From assembly GCA_963700195.1 (NCBI GenBank), contig CAVOWQ010000019.1:39925-103924 (forward strand): DNA of 64,000 nucleotides, given 5' to 3'. The translations under genes and the position numbers were made by a program. Positions 1-8,435 of this stretch are shown here, piece by piece. Below the pieces are notes generated by a model. It did not search any database, was not told the origin of the DNA, and was given only the letters and a program-made list of their open reading frames with translations. Origin of the DNA: AP-15 sp963700195 (GTDB taxonomy: Bacteria; Pseudomonadota; Alphaproteobacteria; ATCC43930; CGMCC-115725). Numbering within the stretch: position 1 is the first letter of the stretch; every line of letters begins with the position of its first letter.

Positions 1-48
1 CGTTCCCCCCTCTTCGAGCGCACGGGTAAGCGTCAGCCGGTCGGTCAC
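1..48 (-). CDS. 5' end of a truncated gene running off the window
   Basis: On the minus strand a GTG at 48 opens a frame reading VTDRLTLTRALEEGGT that runs off the left edge. It begins 18 bases downstream of the alcohol dehydrogenase stop and on the same strand, so it may be the next gene of that operon. Sixteen residues are too few for assignment. The look of the sequence recalls the N-terminus of small coiled-coil (DUF1640-like) proteins, but that is only an impression. Confidence 0.3.
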   Translation of the reverse strand, partial: MTDRLTLTRALEEGGT

Positions 49-66
49 GGCTCAGCCCTGATTGGC

Positions 67-1050
67 TCACGGGATCAGCACGGCGGCGCCTTGCAATGCG
101 CCGTTGCGCAGATCGGCGAGCGCGTCGTTCGCGCGGGCGAGCGGGTAGGTGACCGTCTCGGTCCTGATCCCGGCCTCGCGCGCCAGTGCGAGGAATTCTT
201 CGGCGTCGCGGCGGGTCAGGTTGGCGACCGAGCGCAGCACGCGTTCCTCCCACAGGATGCGGTACGGGAAGGACGGGATGTCGCTCATATGGATGCCGCC
301 GCTGACGACGGTGCCGCCCTTCTTCGTCGCGGCGAGGGCGGCCGGCACCAGCGCGCCGACAGGCGCGAAGATCAGCGCCGCGTCGAGCGGCTCGGGCGGC
401 GGCTGGTCCGAGCCCCCGGCCCATTCCGCGCCCAGCGAGCGGGCGAAATCCTGCGCTGCGAGGTCACCCGGGCGGGTGAAGGCGAACAGCCGGCGACCTT
501 GGTGGCGGATCACCTGCGCCACGATGTGCGCGGCGGCGCCAAAACCGTAGATCCCGACCAGCTGCGCATCGCCGGCCATGCGCAGGGTGCGGTAACCGAT
601 GAGACCGGCGCACATCAGCGGCGCCGCCTCGACGTCGCCGTAGCGCGGGTCGATCGCAAAGCAATAGCGCTGGTCGGCGACGGTCAGCTCGGCATAGCCG
701 CCATCGATCTGATAGCCGGTGAACTGCGCGCGGTCGCACAGATTCTCGCGGCCGCAGCGGCAATACTCGCAGACCCCGCAGGTCCAGCCGAGCCACGGCA
801 CGCCGACCCGGTCGCCGATCGCGAAACGGTCGACCGATTCCCCCTTTTCGACGACGGTGCCGATGATCTCGTGCCCGGGCACCAAGGGCAATTTCGGGTC
901 GGGAAGCTCGCCGTCGACGACGTGCAGATCGGTCCGGCACACCGCGCAGGCCCGCACCGCGATCAAGACCTGCTCCGGCCCGGGGCGCGGCATCGGCAGC
1001 TCGGCCGCAGCCAGCGGGCGCCTTGCGGCGGTCAGCACTTGTGCCCGCAT
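67..1050 (-). CDS. Zinc-dependent alcohol dehydrogenase (MDR family)
   Basis: A 327-residue medium-chain dehydrogenase/reductase that should oxidise an alcohol or reduce an aldehyde with NAD(P) in the cytoplasm. Catalytic zinc ligands are visible as Cys38 and the GHE motif at His60-Glu61. The structural zinc site is the cluster Cys91, Cys94, Cys97 and Cys105. A glycine-rich Rossmann turn (GIYGFGAAAH) lies near residue 167. The length and motif spacing match the AdhA-like, Zn-binding alcohol dehydrogenase group common in soil bacteria. The substrate cannot be told from sequence. It is divergent from the DUF2161 gene, with only 17 bases between the starts, so promoters must overlap. Confidence 0.9.
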   Translation of the reverse strand: MRAQVLTAARRPLAAAELPMPRPGPEQVLIAVRACAVCRTDLHVVDGELPDPKLPLVPGHEIIGTVVEKGESVDRFAIGDRVGVPWLGWTCGVCEYCRCGRENLCDRAQFTGYQIDGGYAELTVADQRYCFAIDPRYGDVEAAPLMCAGLIGYRTLRMAGDAQLVGIYGFGAAAHIVAQVIRHQGRRLFAFTRPGDLAAQDFARSLGAEWAGGSDQPPPEPLDAALIFAPVGALVPAALAATKKGGTVVSGGIHMSDIPSFPYRILWEERVLRSVANLTRRDAEEFLALAREAGIRTETVTYPLARANDALADLRNGALQGAAVLIP

Positions 1051-1067
1051 GAGCCTCTCCTTTAGTA

Positions 1068-1791
1068 GTGCTCGGCGTGAAGCAACAGAATGATAACGCC
1101 TACCTGGAGGCTGCGCTCTATTCGCCGGTAAAGCAGTTCCTCGAACGCCAGGGCTACGAGGTCAAGGGCGAGGTCAGAGGCTGCGACCTCGTCGCCCGGC
1201 GCGGTGACGAGCCGCCGGTCATCGTCGAGCTCAAACTGCGCTTCAACCTGCCGCTGGTGTTGCAGGGCGTCGACCGGCTCGCATTGACGGAGCGGGTCTA
1301 CCTCGCGGTCCCGCGACCCGAGCGGCACGCGCGGGGCGGGCCGCTCGCCCCGGAGAGGCCCGAGATCCGCAAGCTGTGCAGGCGGCTCGGATTGGGGCTG
1401 ATGCTGGTCGGCCTCACCCGGAATACGGTGGAGATCCTTGGAGGAGCCGGTGCCCTACCGGCCGCGACAGGCGAAATCGCGGGCCTTGCGGCTGTTGGAT
1501 GAATTCTCCCGCCGCGTCGGCGATGCGAATGTCGGCGGGGCGGTCGGCGTGCCGCTCGTCACTGCCTATCGCCAGGACGCCCTGCGTTGCGCACGCGCTC
1601 TCGCGCTCGGCGGGCCGATGCGGGTCGGCGCCTTGCGGCGCGCGGCGGATGTGCCGAGGGCCGCGCGCATCCTGCAGCGCAATGTTTATGGCTGGTTCGA
1701 TCGGATCGAACGGGGCACTTACCGGCTGACACCTCAAGGGGATCAGGCATTGAGCCGCTTTGCCGAGGCGATCCCGGCCTACCCGCCATGA
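1068..1791 (+). CDS. DUF2161 family PD-(D/E)XK nuclease-fold protein, frame-split
   Basis: The N-terminal part (1068 to about 1437) carries the PD-(D/E)XK fold core: Asp40 followed by the E-L-K triad at 54-56 (VIVELKL). The C-terminal part (from about 1438, frame +1) continues with PYRPRQAKSRALRLLDEF and a winged-helix-like tail (NVYGWFDRIERGTYRLTPQG). In this family the two halves form one protein of about 230-240 residues. Removing one base near 1437 (gag atc c ttg) joins them into 240 residues. Whether the shift is real or a sequence error cannot be decided here. Its stop overlaps the next gene's start (ATGA), implying translational coupling. Biological role is unknown; nuclease activity is predicted from the fold only. 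Confidence 0.75.
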
Positions 1792-2639
1792 TCACCGATT
1801 ATGGCGAAGAGCGGCAGCGCAGCCTGGTTTTCGACTATTTCGGGAATGACGCGCGGATTCGGGTGCTGCGCCGGGCCGAGATCTTCGGCGCTTCGATCTT
1901 CGTCGTCGATTTCGACCGGGGGCCGCGCAATTTCCGGACCTTGGGCTCGTTCGGCGCCGGGGCGCAAGTCACCGAGCAATCGAGCATGGATCTGCTCTAT
2001 CCCTCCCGCCTCGTCTTTCACTACGAGCGGCTGATGTCGCTGGCCTTCGCGATGAGCGCGCGAACGATCAACGCGCTGCTGCTCGGGGTCGGCGGCGCAG
2101 CGATGTGGCGGTTTATGCGCGCTTATCTGCCGGACTGCCGGCCGACTCTCGTCGATTCCGACGAGACCATCATCGCGACTGCCCGCCGGTGGTTCTACCT
2201 GAAGCAGCCCGTCGTGCTCGACACGGCGCAGCGATTTCTTGCCGGGTCGAGCGTGCGCTATGACGTGATCCTCGTCGATCTATACGGTCCCGGCGGCCCC
2301 ACCGAGAGCGACGAGGCCTTTTGGACGCGCTGCCTCGACGCCCTGGCGCCCGGCGGCTGTCTCGCCAATAACTGGGCCGATTTCGCCGTCAACCCGACGG
2401 TCCGGCCGATGTCCGACACCCTCTCTGCCGTCGCGCGGGCCCGCGGTTTCGAGCCGATATACGTGACCCGGCGCGGCTTCCGCGACAATCTCGTCCAATA
2501 CGTCGCGACCGAACCGGGCATTGGCGTCGAAGCGATGACCGATATTCTCGAACGCCTCGTCCGGGAGCGCCACATCCCCGACCGCGGTCGCGGTATCCTC
2601 GAAAACTGCATCATCGGCACCCGTTTCCCGATCGCCTGA
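1788..2639 (+). CDS. Spermidine/putrescine-synthase-like methyltransferase-fold protein
   Basis: A 283-residue protein of the polyamine-synthase (SpeE-like) fold. The nucleotide-binding loop LLLGVGGAA lies at residues 97-105, the acidic strand end VDSDE at 122-126, and the catalytic-region strand VILVDLYGP near 160. The ATG at 1788 is preferred over an upstream in-frame ATG at 1587 because the region before it is the DUF2161 gene in another frame and because it forms an ATGA overlap with the DUF2161 stop. The first gate-keeper residues of true SpeE are not clearly conserved, so it may be a polyamine-synthase-like protein of other function. Confidence 0.75.
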   Translation: MITDYGEERQRSLVFDYFGNDARIRVLRRAEIFGASIFVVDFDRGPRNFRTLGSFGAGAQVTEQSSMDLLYPSRLVFHYERLMSLAFAMSARTINALLLGVGGAAMWRFMRAYLPDCRPTLVDSDETIIATARRWFYLKQPVVLDTAQRFLAGSSVRYDVILVDLYGPGGPTESDEAFWTRCLDALAPGGCLANNWADFAVNPTVRPMSDTLSAVARARGFEPIYVTRRGFRDNLVQYVATEPGIGVEAMTDILERLVRERHIPDRGRGILENCIIGTRFPIA

Positions 2640-2649
2640 GCCGGCAATA

Positions 2650-2784
2650 CCCTCACCCACCAAGCCCTGCGAGCTTGGTCCCTCCTCTCCCGCCGTGCGG
2701 GAGAGGAGCTCTACAGTTGTGGGCTTGCAGCCCCTCTCCCGTACGTGCGGGAGAGGGTGGCGAGCGCAGCGCGACGGGTGAGGG
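2650..2784. repeat. Palindromic repeat, family A (CCCTCACCC / GGGTGAGGG ends)
   Basis: The element opens with CCCTCACCC and closes with its complement GGGTGAGGG. Internally there are two hairpins of the form CTCTCCCGnnnGCGGGAGAG. Related copies lie at 11867, 26939 and 41552. This one sits between the convergent ends of the spermidine-synthase-like gene and priA, a typical place for REP-type elements, and could also act as a bidirectional terminator. Confidence 0.85.
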
Positions 2785-2794
2785 TCTTGCGGCG

Positions 2795-5050
2795 TTACAA
2801 GAAGCTGTAGGGGTCGATGTCGATTTGGATGCGGGCCGAGCCGGCGGTGCGGACGCGCGAGAGCCAATCGCGCAAGATCGCCTGGAGGCGCACCTCGCGG
2901 CCCGCCTTGACAAGAAACCGGCGGCGGTGGCGGCTGCGCAGTACGGCGAGCGGGGCGGGGGCCGGTCCCAGTACCGTGACGCCGGGCAATTGCGGCGCGG
3001 CGCGCGACATAGCGCGGGCGGTGAAATCGACGCTTTCCGCATCGCCGGCGCTGACGATCAGCGCCGCCAGGCGCCCGAAGGGCGGCAGGCCGGCATGGCG
3101 GCGCGCTGTCGCCTCGGCTTCGAGAAACCGGTCGCGGTCGCCGGCGGCGAGTGCTTTCATGACGGGCTGGTCCGGCATCCAGGTCTGGATCAACACGCGG
3201 CCCTTGTGCTCGGCGCGGCCGGCCCGGCCGCCGACCTGATGCAACAGCTGGTAGGTCCGCTCGGCGGCGCGCAGATCCCCGCCGGCGAGCCCGAGATCGG
3301 CGTCCACGACGCCGACCAGGGTCAACATCGGAAAGTGGTGTCCCTTGGCGACGATCTGGGTCCCGATCAGCAGATCGTAGCGCCGCTCGGTCATCGCCTG
3401 GGCGAGCTCGGCCGCGGCGCGCGGGCCGGGCAGCAGATCGCTGACCATCAGCGCCGCGCGTGCCGCCGGAAAGCGCTCCGTCACCTCCTCGAGCAGGCGT
3501 TCGACCCCCGGCCCGCACGGCACAAGGGCGCCGGCGGCGAGGCATTCCGGGCAGCAGGCCGGCACGGCCTCGGCGTGCCCGCAGTGATGGCATAGGAGGC
3601 GCCCGGTAAAGCGGTGCTCGACCAACCAGGCCGTGCAGCTCGGACATTGAAAGCGATGGCCGCAGGCGCGGCATAGGGTCAAGGGTGCGTAACCGCGGCG
3701 GTTGAGGAACAAGAGCGCTTGCTCGCCGGCTTCGAACGTCGCGGCGAGCTCGCCCACCAGCGGCGGCGACAGGAAATGACCGCGCTCGATGCGCTCGCGC
3801 CGCATATCGACGAGCCGCACGACGGGAAGCTCGGCCGCCGCATGGCGGCGTAGCAGGGCGACGCGCTGGTACCGGCCGCGCGCGACATTGACCACCGTTT
3901 CGAGCGACGGGGTGGCCGAGACCAGGACGATCGGGATGTCCGCCAAAGAGGCGCGCAGCACCGCCATGTCGCGGGCCTGGTAGATGACCCCGTCCTCCTG
4001 CTTGTAGGAGGGGTCGTGCTCCTCGTCCACGATGATCAAACCGAGCTTGGAAAACGGCAGGAACAGCGCCGAACGGGCGCCGACGACCACACGTGCCCGG
4101 CCCGCCGCGACGGCTCGCCAGGTGTTCCGGCGCTCGGCCGCCGTCATGTCGGAATGCCACTGCTCGGGCAGCGCCCCGAAGCGTTGTCGGAAGCGCTCGA
4201 GCCATTGTGCGCCGAGGGCGATCTCCGGCAACAGCACGAGCACCTGCCGCCCGGCCGCCAATGCTGCGGAAAGCGCAGCAAAATAGGTCTCGGTCTTGCC
4301 GGAGCCAGTGACGCCGTCGAGTACGGTCACTCCAAAGGCACCCGCCTCGACGCTGTTGACGAGCCGCTGCGCCGCCGCGGACTGGTCCAGTGAGAGTGTC
4401 GGGCCCGATAGGCGCCAATCCGGAGACGTGGGTTCGGGTGCTTCGAAGGCGAATCGCTCCTCCACAAACCCCGCGGCAATGAGGTTCCGGACGACGCCGG
4501 TGCCGCAAGCCGCGAGCCGCGCGAGTTCGGCGGCGGGCATCGGTGGCCCGCCGCACAAGAGATCGAGCACCCGCCGACGTGCGGGGGTCAGGCGGGTTTC
4601 CATGCTCGCGCCGGCGAGTGCTGCGGCTCCCATTGGAGCTGCCGCGCAAAGGCGCCTTGGCCGTGGCGACTGCAACGCCTCAGGGACACTCATTGTCATG
4701 CGCAGGACCGAACCGGGCGGCGCCAGGGTGTAGGCCGCGACACGCTCGACGAACCGGCGCAATTCTGGCTGCACCCTCGGAGTGGGCAAAATCTCGATGA
4801 TCGGCTTCAGCCGCTCCTCGGGAAGCTCGTCGCCCACCCCGTCCCAGACGACACCCGTCAAGCTGCGCTTTCCGAGCGGTACGTTCACCAAACTGCCGGG
4901 CTTCGGCGGTAATGTGCCTTCTGGGGCGAGATAGTCGAGCGCCTCCGGGAGCGGCAACGGCAGCAGAACCCGAACCCGGCGCACAGCTGTCTCCTGCTGG
5001 CAGACGCCGATCGGCGTCGGCTCGCGAGAACTGGTATGATCGTCGGGCAT
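2795..5050 (-). CDS. priA: Primosomal protein N' (PriA), replication restart helicase
   Basis: A 751-residue superfamily 2 DNA helicase that recognises stalled forks and reloads the replicative helicase. The N-terminal DNA-binding domain occupies about residues 20-120. The helicase core has Walker A GVTGSGKT at 246-253 and DEEH at 342-345. Between the helicase lobes lie the eight zinc-binding cysteines (C460, C463, C469, C472, C487, C490, about C500, C503). The C-terminus ends IDIDPYSFL, as usual for the family. Full length and unbroken. Divergent from the DUF484-xerC pair, with 151 bases between. Confidence 0.97.
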   Translation of the reverse strand: MPDDHTSSREPTPIGVCQQETAVRRVRVLLPLPLPEALDYLAPEGTLPPKPGSLVNVPLGKRSLTGVVWDGVGDELPEERLKPIIEILPTPRVQPELRRFVERVAAYTLAPPGSVLRMTMSVPEALQSPRPRRLCAAAPMGAAALAGASMETRLTPARRRVLDLLCGGPPMPAAELARLAACGTGVVRNLIAAGFVEERFAFEAPEPTSPDWRLSGPTLSLDQSAAAQRLVNSVEAGAFGVTVLDGVTGSGKTETYFAALSAALAAGRQVLVLLPEIALGAQWLERFRQRFGALPEQWHSDMTAAERRNTWRAVAAGRARVVVGARSALFLPFSKLGLIIVDEEHDPSYKQEDGVIYQARDMAVLRASLADIPIVLVSATPSLETVVNVARGRYQRVALLRRHAAAELPVVRLVDMRRERIERGHFLSPPLVGELAATFEAGEQALLFLNRRGYAPLTLCRACGHRFQCPSCTAWLVEHRFTGRLLCHHCGHAEAVPACCPECLAAGALVPCGPGVERLLEEVTERFPAARAALMVSDLLPGPRAAAELAQAMTERRYDLLIGTQIVAKGHHFPMLTLVGVVDADLGLAGGDLRAAERTYQLLHQVGGRAGRAEHKGRVLIQTWMPDQPVMKALAAGDRDRFLEAEATARRHAGLPPFGRLAALIVSAGDAESVDFTARAMSRAAPQLPGVTVLGPAPAPLAVLRSRHRRRFLVKAGREVRLQAILRDWLSRVRTAGSARIQIDIDPYSFL

Positions 5051-5201
5051 CGGCTAAACTCGCTTCCGGAACGACACGCGGCAAGGATCTGCCGCACGTC
5101 TCTCCGAGGTTAGTTCAAGGTGGCTTCCGAATGATTGCGCACCGCCCCGCAGCTGTATTCTCGTTGGGCCGACGCCTCGGCGCCGCGCCGCGGAAATAGG
5201 C

Positions 5202-5948
5202 GTGGCCGATCGTCCTCAAGATCGGCCGAAGCCGCTGCGCAGCGGTCTGCCGGCGCCGGTGCGGCCGGCCGAGATCGGCGCCCGTGAGGTCGTCGCCTAT
5301 CTGCGCGAGCATCCCGATTTCCTGGAGCAGCACCCGGATGCGTTGCGATTGTTGCGCGCCCCGAGCCGGGTTGCGGGCGACGGCGTCCTCGATTTCCAGC
5401 ATTTCATGCTGGAGCGATTGCGCGGCGATCTCACCCGTCTGCAGGACGAGCAGAAGAGCCTGATCGCGACGAGCCGCGGTAATCTTGCGAGCCAATGCCG
5501 CGTGCACAAAGCCGCGCTGGCGATGCTGCGGGCTCCGAGTTTCGAGCACCTGCTGCAAATTGTCACCACCGACCTCGCCGTGCTGATCGACGTCGACATC
5601 ATAACTCTCGGGGTCGAGAGTTCGGCATCGCGCACGCCGCGCCTCCCGGTGCACGGCATTCATCTACTGCCCTCGGGAACCGTCGACCGGCTGCTCGGCC
5701 CCAACCGCGACTCCCTGTTGTGCACCGATATCCAAGGCGACCCGGCACTCTTTGGCGAGGCTGCCGGTCTCGTTCGCTCGCAGGCGCTGCTGCGGCTGTC
5801 CTTCAGCCGCTCGGCGCCGCTCGGGCTGATGTGCATCGGGACCCGCACGGCCGACACATTTCAGCCCGGCCTCGGCACGGAGCTCCTGACCTTTCTCGCC
5901 CGTACGCTCGAAATCACGATCGCGCAGTGGCTCGATCGCCCCCGGTGA
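5202..5948 (+). CDS. DUF484 family protein
   Basis: A 248-residue cytoplasmic protein with the DUF484 architecture. A short helical N-terminus contains VVAYLREHPDFLEQHP (residues 28-43), followed by a helix and a GAF-like domain. The start is a GTG at 5202, chosen because it gives the family's normal N-terminus. Its stop overlaps the xerC start (GTGA), so the two are almost certainly co-translated. The DUF484-xerC pairing is widespread in Proteobacteria, but the molecular role of DUF484 is not established. Confidence 0.93.
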   Translation: MADRPQDRPKPLRSGLPAPVRPAEIGAREVVAYLREHPDFLEQHPDALRLLRAPSRVAGDGVLDFQHFMLERLRGDLTRLQDEQKSLIATSRGNLASQCRVHKAALAMLRAPSFEHLLQIVTTDLAVLIDVDIITLGVESSASRTPRLPVHGIHLLPSGTVDRLLGPNRDSLLCTDIQGDPALFGEAAGLVRSQALLRLSFSRSAPLGLMCIGTRTADTFQPGLGTELLTFLARTLEITIAQWLDRPR

Positions 5949-7036
5949 CGCAAGAGAAGGCCAGTTTCCCGGCGCTGCCGGAACCGGTGCCGCTCGCCCG
6001 CTTTTCGGCGGCCGACGATCTGCGCGCTGCGATCGGATTATGGGCTGCTTGGCTCACTGGGGAGCGCCGCGCCTCGGCGCATACCGTTGCCGCATACGGC
6101 CGCGATCTCGCGTTTTTTCTCGATTTCCTGACCGAGCATCTGGGCGCGCTGCCGAGTTTGGCCGCAATCAATGCCCTGCGACCCGGCGACTTCCGCGCCC
6201 ATCATGCGCGCCGCGCGCAGGACGGGATCAAGCGGGGCTCGCTCGCCCGGGGACTCTCCGTGCTTCGGGGGTTTGTCCGTTTTTTGCAGCGTCGCGGGCT
6301 TGCCGAGACAACAGCGCTCGCCGCGCTTCGCTCTCCCAAGCTGCCGCACAGCGTGCCGAAGCCGTTAACGGTCGAGGATGCAGCAGGCTCGCTCGATAGC
6401 GCAGTCGAGATTGCAACCAAGCGATGGGAAGGCGAGCGCGACGCCGCGATCTTGACGCTGCTCTATGGCTGCGGCCTACGGCTCTCCGAAGCGCTCGGGT
6501 TGAGCCGGGGCGAAGCACCGCTCGGCGAGATGCTGGCAATCACCGGCAAAGGCGGCAAACAGCGCCTGCTGCCGGTTTTGCCGGCCGTGCGCGAAGCGGT
6601 CGCCGATTACCTCGCCGCCTGTCCTTATAAGCTGGCGAAAGATGAACCGCTCTTTGTCGGCAGCCGCGGCGGACCGCTCAACCCGCGGATTGTGCAACGC
6701 CAAATGGCCGCGCTGCGCGGTTTTCTCGGCCTCCCCGAAACGGCGACCCCGCACGCCTTGCGACACAGCTTTGCAACTCATCTGCTCGGCGCCGGCGGCG
6801 ATCTGCGCGCAATTCAGGAGCTGTTGGGTCATGCGAGCCTGTCGACGACGCAACGCTATACTTCGGTCGAGACCGAGCGTCTCCTCGCGATCTACGATGC
6901 GGCGCATCCCCGCGCTCATCTCGACCAGGCGCATCTCGATCGGCAGAGCCATTCCGTCATTCCCGCGAAAGCGGGAATTGAGAAGCCGGAGAGCGCTGGC
7001 GCTGCGATCCCTGGATCCCCGCTTGCGCGGGGATGA
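5945..7036 (+). CDS. xerC: Tyrosine recombinase XerC
   Basis: A 363-residue site-specific recombinase that, with XerD, resolves chromosome dimers at dif. The SAM-like core-binding domain spans about residues 22-130 and the catalytic domain about 140-325. The catalytic set is complete: Arg179, Lys202, His270, Arg273, His296 and Tyr305. The start is the GTG at 5945 that overlaps the DUF484 stop. The frame is open further upstream, but that region is DUF484 read out of frame. The last 35 or so residues (from about 328) are not family sequence. They are translated from a palindromic repeat that has overrun the original 3' end. Chromosomal housekeeping XerC is favoured over a phage integrase by the DUF484 partner. 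Confidence 0.95.
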   Translation: MTQEKASFPALPEPVPLARFSAADDLRAAIGLWAAWLTGERRASAHTVAAYGRDLAFFLDFLTEHLGALPSLAAINALRPGDFRAHHARRAQDGIKRGSLARGLSVLRGFVRFLQRRGLAETTALAALRSPKLPHSVPKPLTVEDAAGSLDSAVEIATKRWEGERDAAILTLLYGCGLRLSEALGLSRGEAPLGEMLAITGKGGKQRLLPVLPAVREAVADYLAACPYKLAKDEPLFVGSRGGPLNPRIVQRQMAALRGFLGLPETATPHALRHSFATHLLGAGGDLRAIQELLGHASLSTTQRYTSVETERLLAIYDAAHPRAHLDQAHLDRQSHSVIPAKAGIEKPESAGAAIPGSPLARG

Positions 7037-7037
7037 C
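6955..7037. repeat. Palindromic repeat, family C, overlapping the xerC 3' end
   Basis: The left part begins CGTCATTCCCGCGAAAGCGG and the right part is GGATCCCCGCTTGCGCGGGG followed by ATGACG. Each half has its own GC hairpin and the outer ends CGTCAT / ATGACG are complementary. It supplies the last codons and the stop of xerC. Confidence 0.85.
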
Positions 7038-7057
7038 GAACCGGAGGACGACAGGAC

Positions 7058-7400
7058 ATGGCTTTGAAGCGCATGGTGCTGCAGATCGGCATGGGAACCG
7101 ACATCCGCGGCGCGGATTACACGAAAGCGGCGGTGCGCGCCTTGCGCGATGCCCTGTGGCACAACTCGTTGAGTGTCGCCGACGCGGTTGGCTTACCCGT
7201 AGAATTCGATGCAGGTTGAAGTGACGATTGGCGTCCCTCGCCCTGATCGAGTGAACAAGGAGGCGGTTTTGGCCGTGCTGCCGCACGGCACCGGAACGGT
7301 CCGCGTCGTCGAAGGCGGGCTCGAGATCCCCAACAATGCTGGGACCAACACAACCGTCATTGCCAATGCCGCCGCGGTCGTGCGACTCGACATCGGGTGA
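7058..7400 (+). CDS. Lin0512 family protein, copy 1, frame-split
   Basis: ATG at 7058 follows a good purine-rich site (ggaggacgacagg). The first frame reads MALKRMVLQIGMGTDIRGAD and continues to a stop at 7217. The second frame, from 7206, resumes with MQVEVTIGVPRPDRV and ends at 7400. Together they align along their whole length with the intact neighbour copy (MQVEVTIGVQHPEKV), so this is one gene of 113 residues with one extra base near 7205. The Lin0512 family is short and conserved, with no established function. Two adjacent paralogues suggest a hetero-oligomer or a recent duplication. Confidence 0.7.
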
Positions 7401-7410
7401 GGAGAGCGAC

Positions 7411-7761
7411 GTGGTCGCAAAACGCGTGATCCTGGAAATGGGGACCGGCAACGACTTGCATGGTGGCGACTATACGAAGGCCGCAGTCCGGGCCGTGCAG
7501 GATGCGATCCACCACAGCTCCCTCACCTTGATCCGAACGCTTGGGCTCGACTCGCGCAAAATGCAGGTCGAGGTCACGATCGGCGTGCAACATCCCGAAA
7601 AAGTCGATGCCGCCGTCGTAAAGAATACTCTGCCGCACGGCGAGGTCTCGGTGAGAGTGGTTAAAGGGGGTCTGGACGTGCCTGACGAGGAATCGGGCGA
7701 TATTGCAGTGATCGCCAGCGCCGCCGTTGCGGTGAGGCTCGACCTGCCCCAGGCGCAATAA
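7411..7761 (+). CDS. Lin0512 family protein, copy 2
   Basis: A 116-residue intact member of the Lin0512 family. GTG at 7411 is chosen because it is preceded by ggagagcg and starts the family motif KRVILEMGTGNDLHGGDYTK. Conserved blocks are MGTGxDLHGGD near the N-terminus, HHSSL in the middle and MQVEVTIGV followed by LPHG. It sits 10 bases after copy 1 and 20 bases before the nitroreductase gene, so the four genes 7058-8984 look like one operon. Function unknown; the context points to oxidative catabolism of a small molecule. Confidence 0.82.
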   Translation: MVAKRVILEMGTGNDLHGGDYTKAAVRAVQDAIHHSSLTLIRTLGLDSRKMQVEVTIGVQHPEKVDAAVVKNTLPHGEVSVRVVKGGLDVPDEESGDIAVIASAAVAVRLDLPQAQ

Positions 7762-7781
7762 ACCGGCGAAAGGAGGACGAG

Positions 7782-8423
7782 ATGCCCGAAGAACCCGGCC
7801 TTTTCGAGATCATCCATTCCTTGCGTGCGATGCGGCGGTTGAAGCCCGACCCGGTGCCCGATGATCTGATCCGTCAGATCCTCTTGGCGGGGCAAGCCGC
7901 GGCGAGCGGCGGGAACACGCAGCGCTGGCGGTTTCTGGTGCTGAAGGACCCGGCGATCAAAAAGCAGGTGCAGGTCTATTACAAGAAGGCCTTCGACGAG
8001 GTGGTTGGGCCGCGTTATGCGAGCAGCCCGCCGCCGCCGGGCTCGGACCCTGGCAAGTTCAGCCGTCAGCACAGGGCTGTCGAATACCTGACAGATCATT
8101 ACCACGAGGCGCCGGTGTGGATCGTCGCCTGTCTCGAGGACGGGCCCAATCCGACGCGCTCCGCCGGCTCGTCGATCTACCCCGCGGTGCAGAACATGCT
8201 GCTGGCGGCGCGCGCGCTCGGGCTCGGTTCGACCTTGACGACGCGGCACATCAATTACGAGAAGGAAGTGGACGCCGCGATGGGCATCCCGCCCGGTTTC
8301 CACTCCTACGCGATTTTGCCGATCGGCTATCCAATGGGGCGTTTCGGGCCGGTCGGCCGCGGGCCGCTCTCGGACGTTGTCTATCTCGACGGTTGGGGTA
8401 AGCCCTATCCCGCTCTGCAATAA
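7782..8423 (+). CDS. Nitroreductase family protein (FMN-dependent)
   Basis: A 213-residue nitroreductase-fold flavoprotein. The FMN-phosphate-binding start is visible as IIHSLRAMRRLKPDPVPDD (residues 10-28), followed by AAASGGNTQRWRF (about 41-53), and the glycine-rich AARALGLGSTLTT near residues 145-157. A ribosome-binding site aaaggagg precedes ATG 7782. Members reduce nitroaromatics, quinones or unsaturated rings with NAD(P)H; the substrate is not readable here. It lies in a tight operon with the Lin0512 pair and the CMD-like gene. Confidence 0.88.
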   Translation: MPEEPGLFEIIHSLRAMRRLKPDPVPDDLIRQILLAGQAAASGGNTQRWRFLVLKDPAIKKQVQVYYKKAFDEVVGPRYASSPPPPGSDPGKFSRQHRAVEYLTDHYHEAPVWIVACLEDGPNPTRSAGSSIYPAVQNMLLAARALGLGSTLTTRHINYEKEVDAAMGIPPGFHSYAILPIGYPMGRFGPVGRGPLSDVVYLDGWGKPYPALQ

Positions 8424-8435
8424 AGAGAGGAAACT

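Noticed and set aside
2280..4649. A 789-codon minus-strand open frame overlapping the spermidine-synthase-like gene and priA
   Set aside because: It lies out of frame with priA on the same strand and against the upstream gene. Its product is Arg/Pro-rich without any domain, as expected from high-GC shadow frames.
5945..7036. XerC as the integrase of a mobile element
   Set aside because: Coupling to DUF484 and position beside priA indicate the chromosomal dimer-resolution recombinase.
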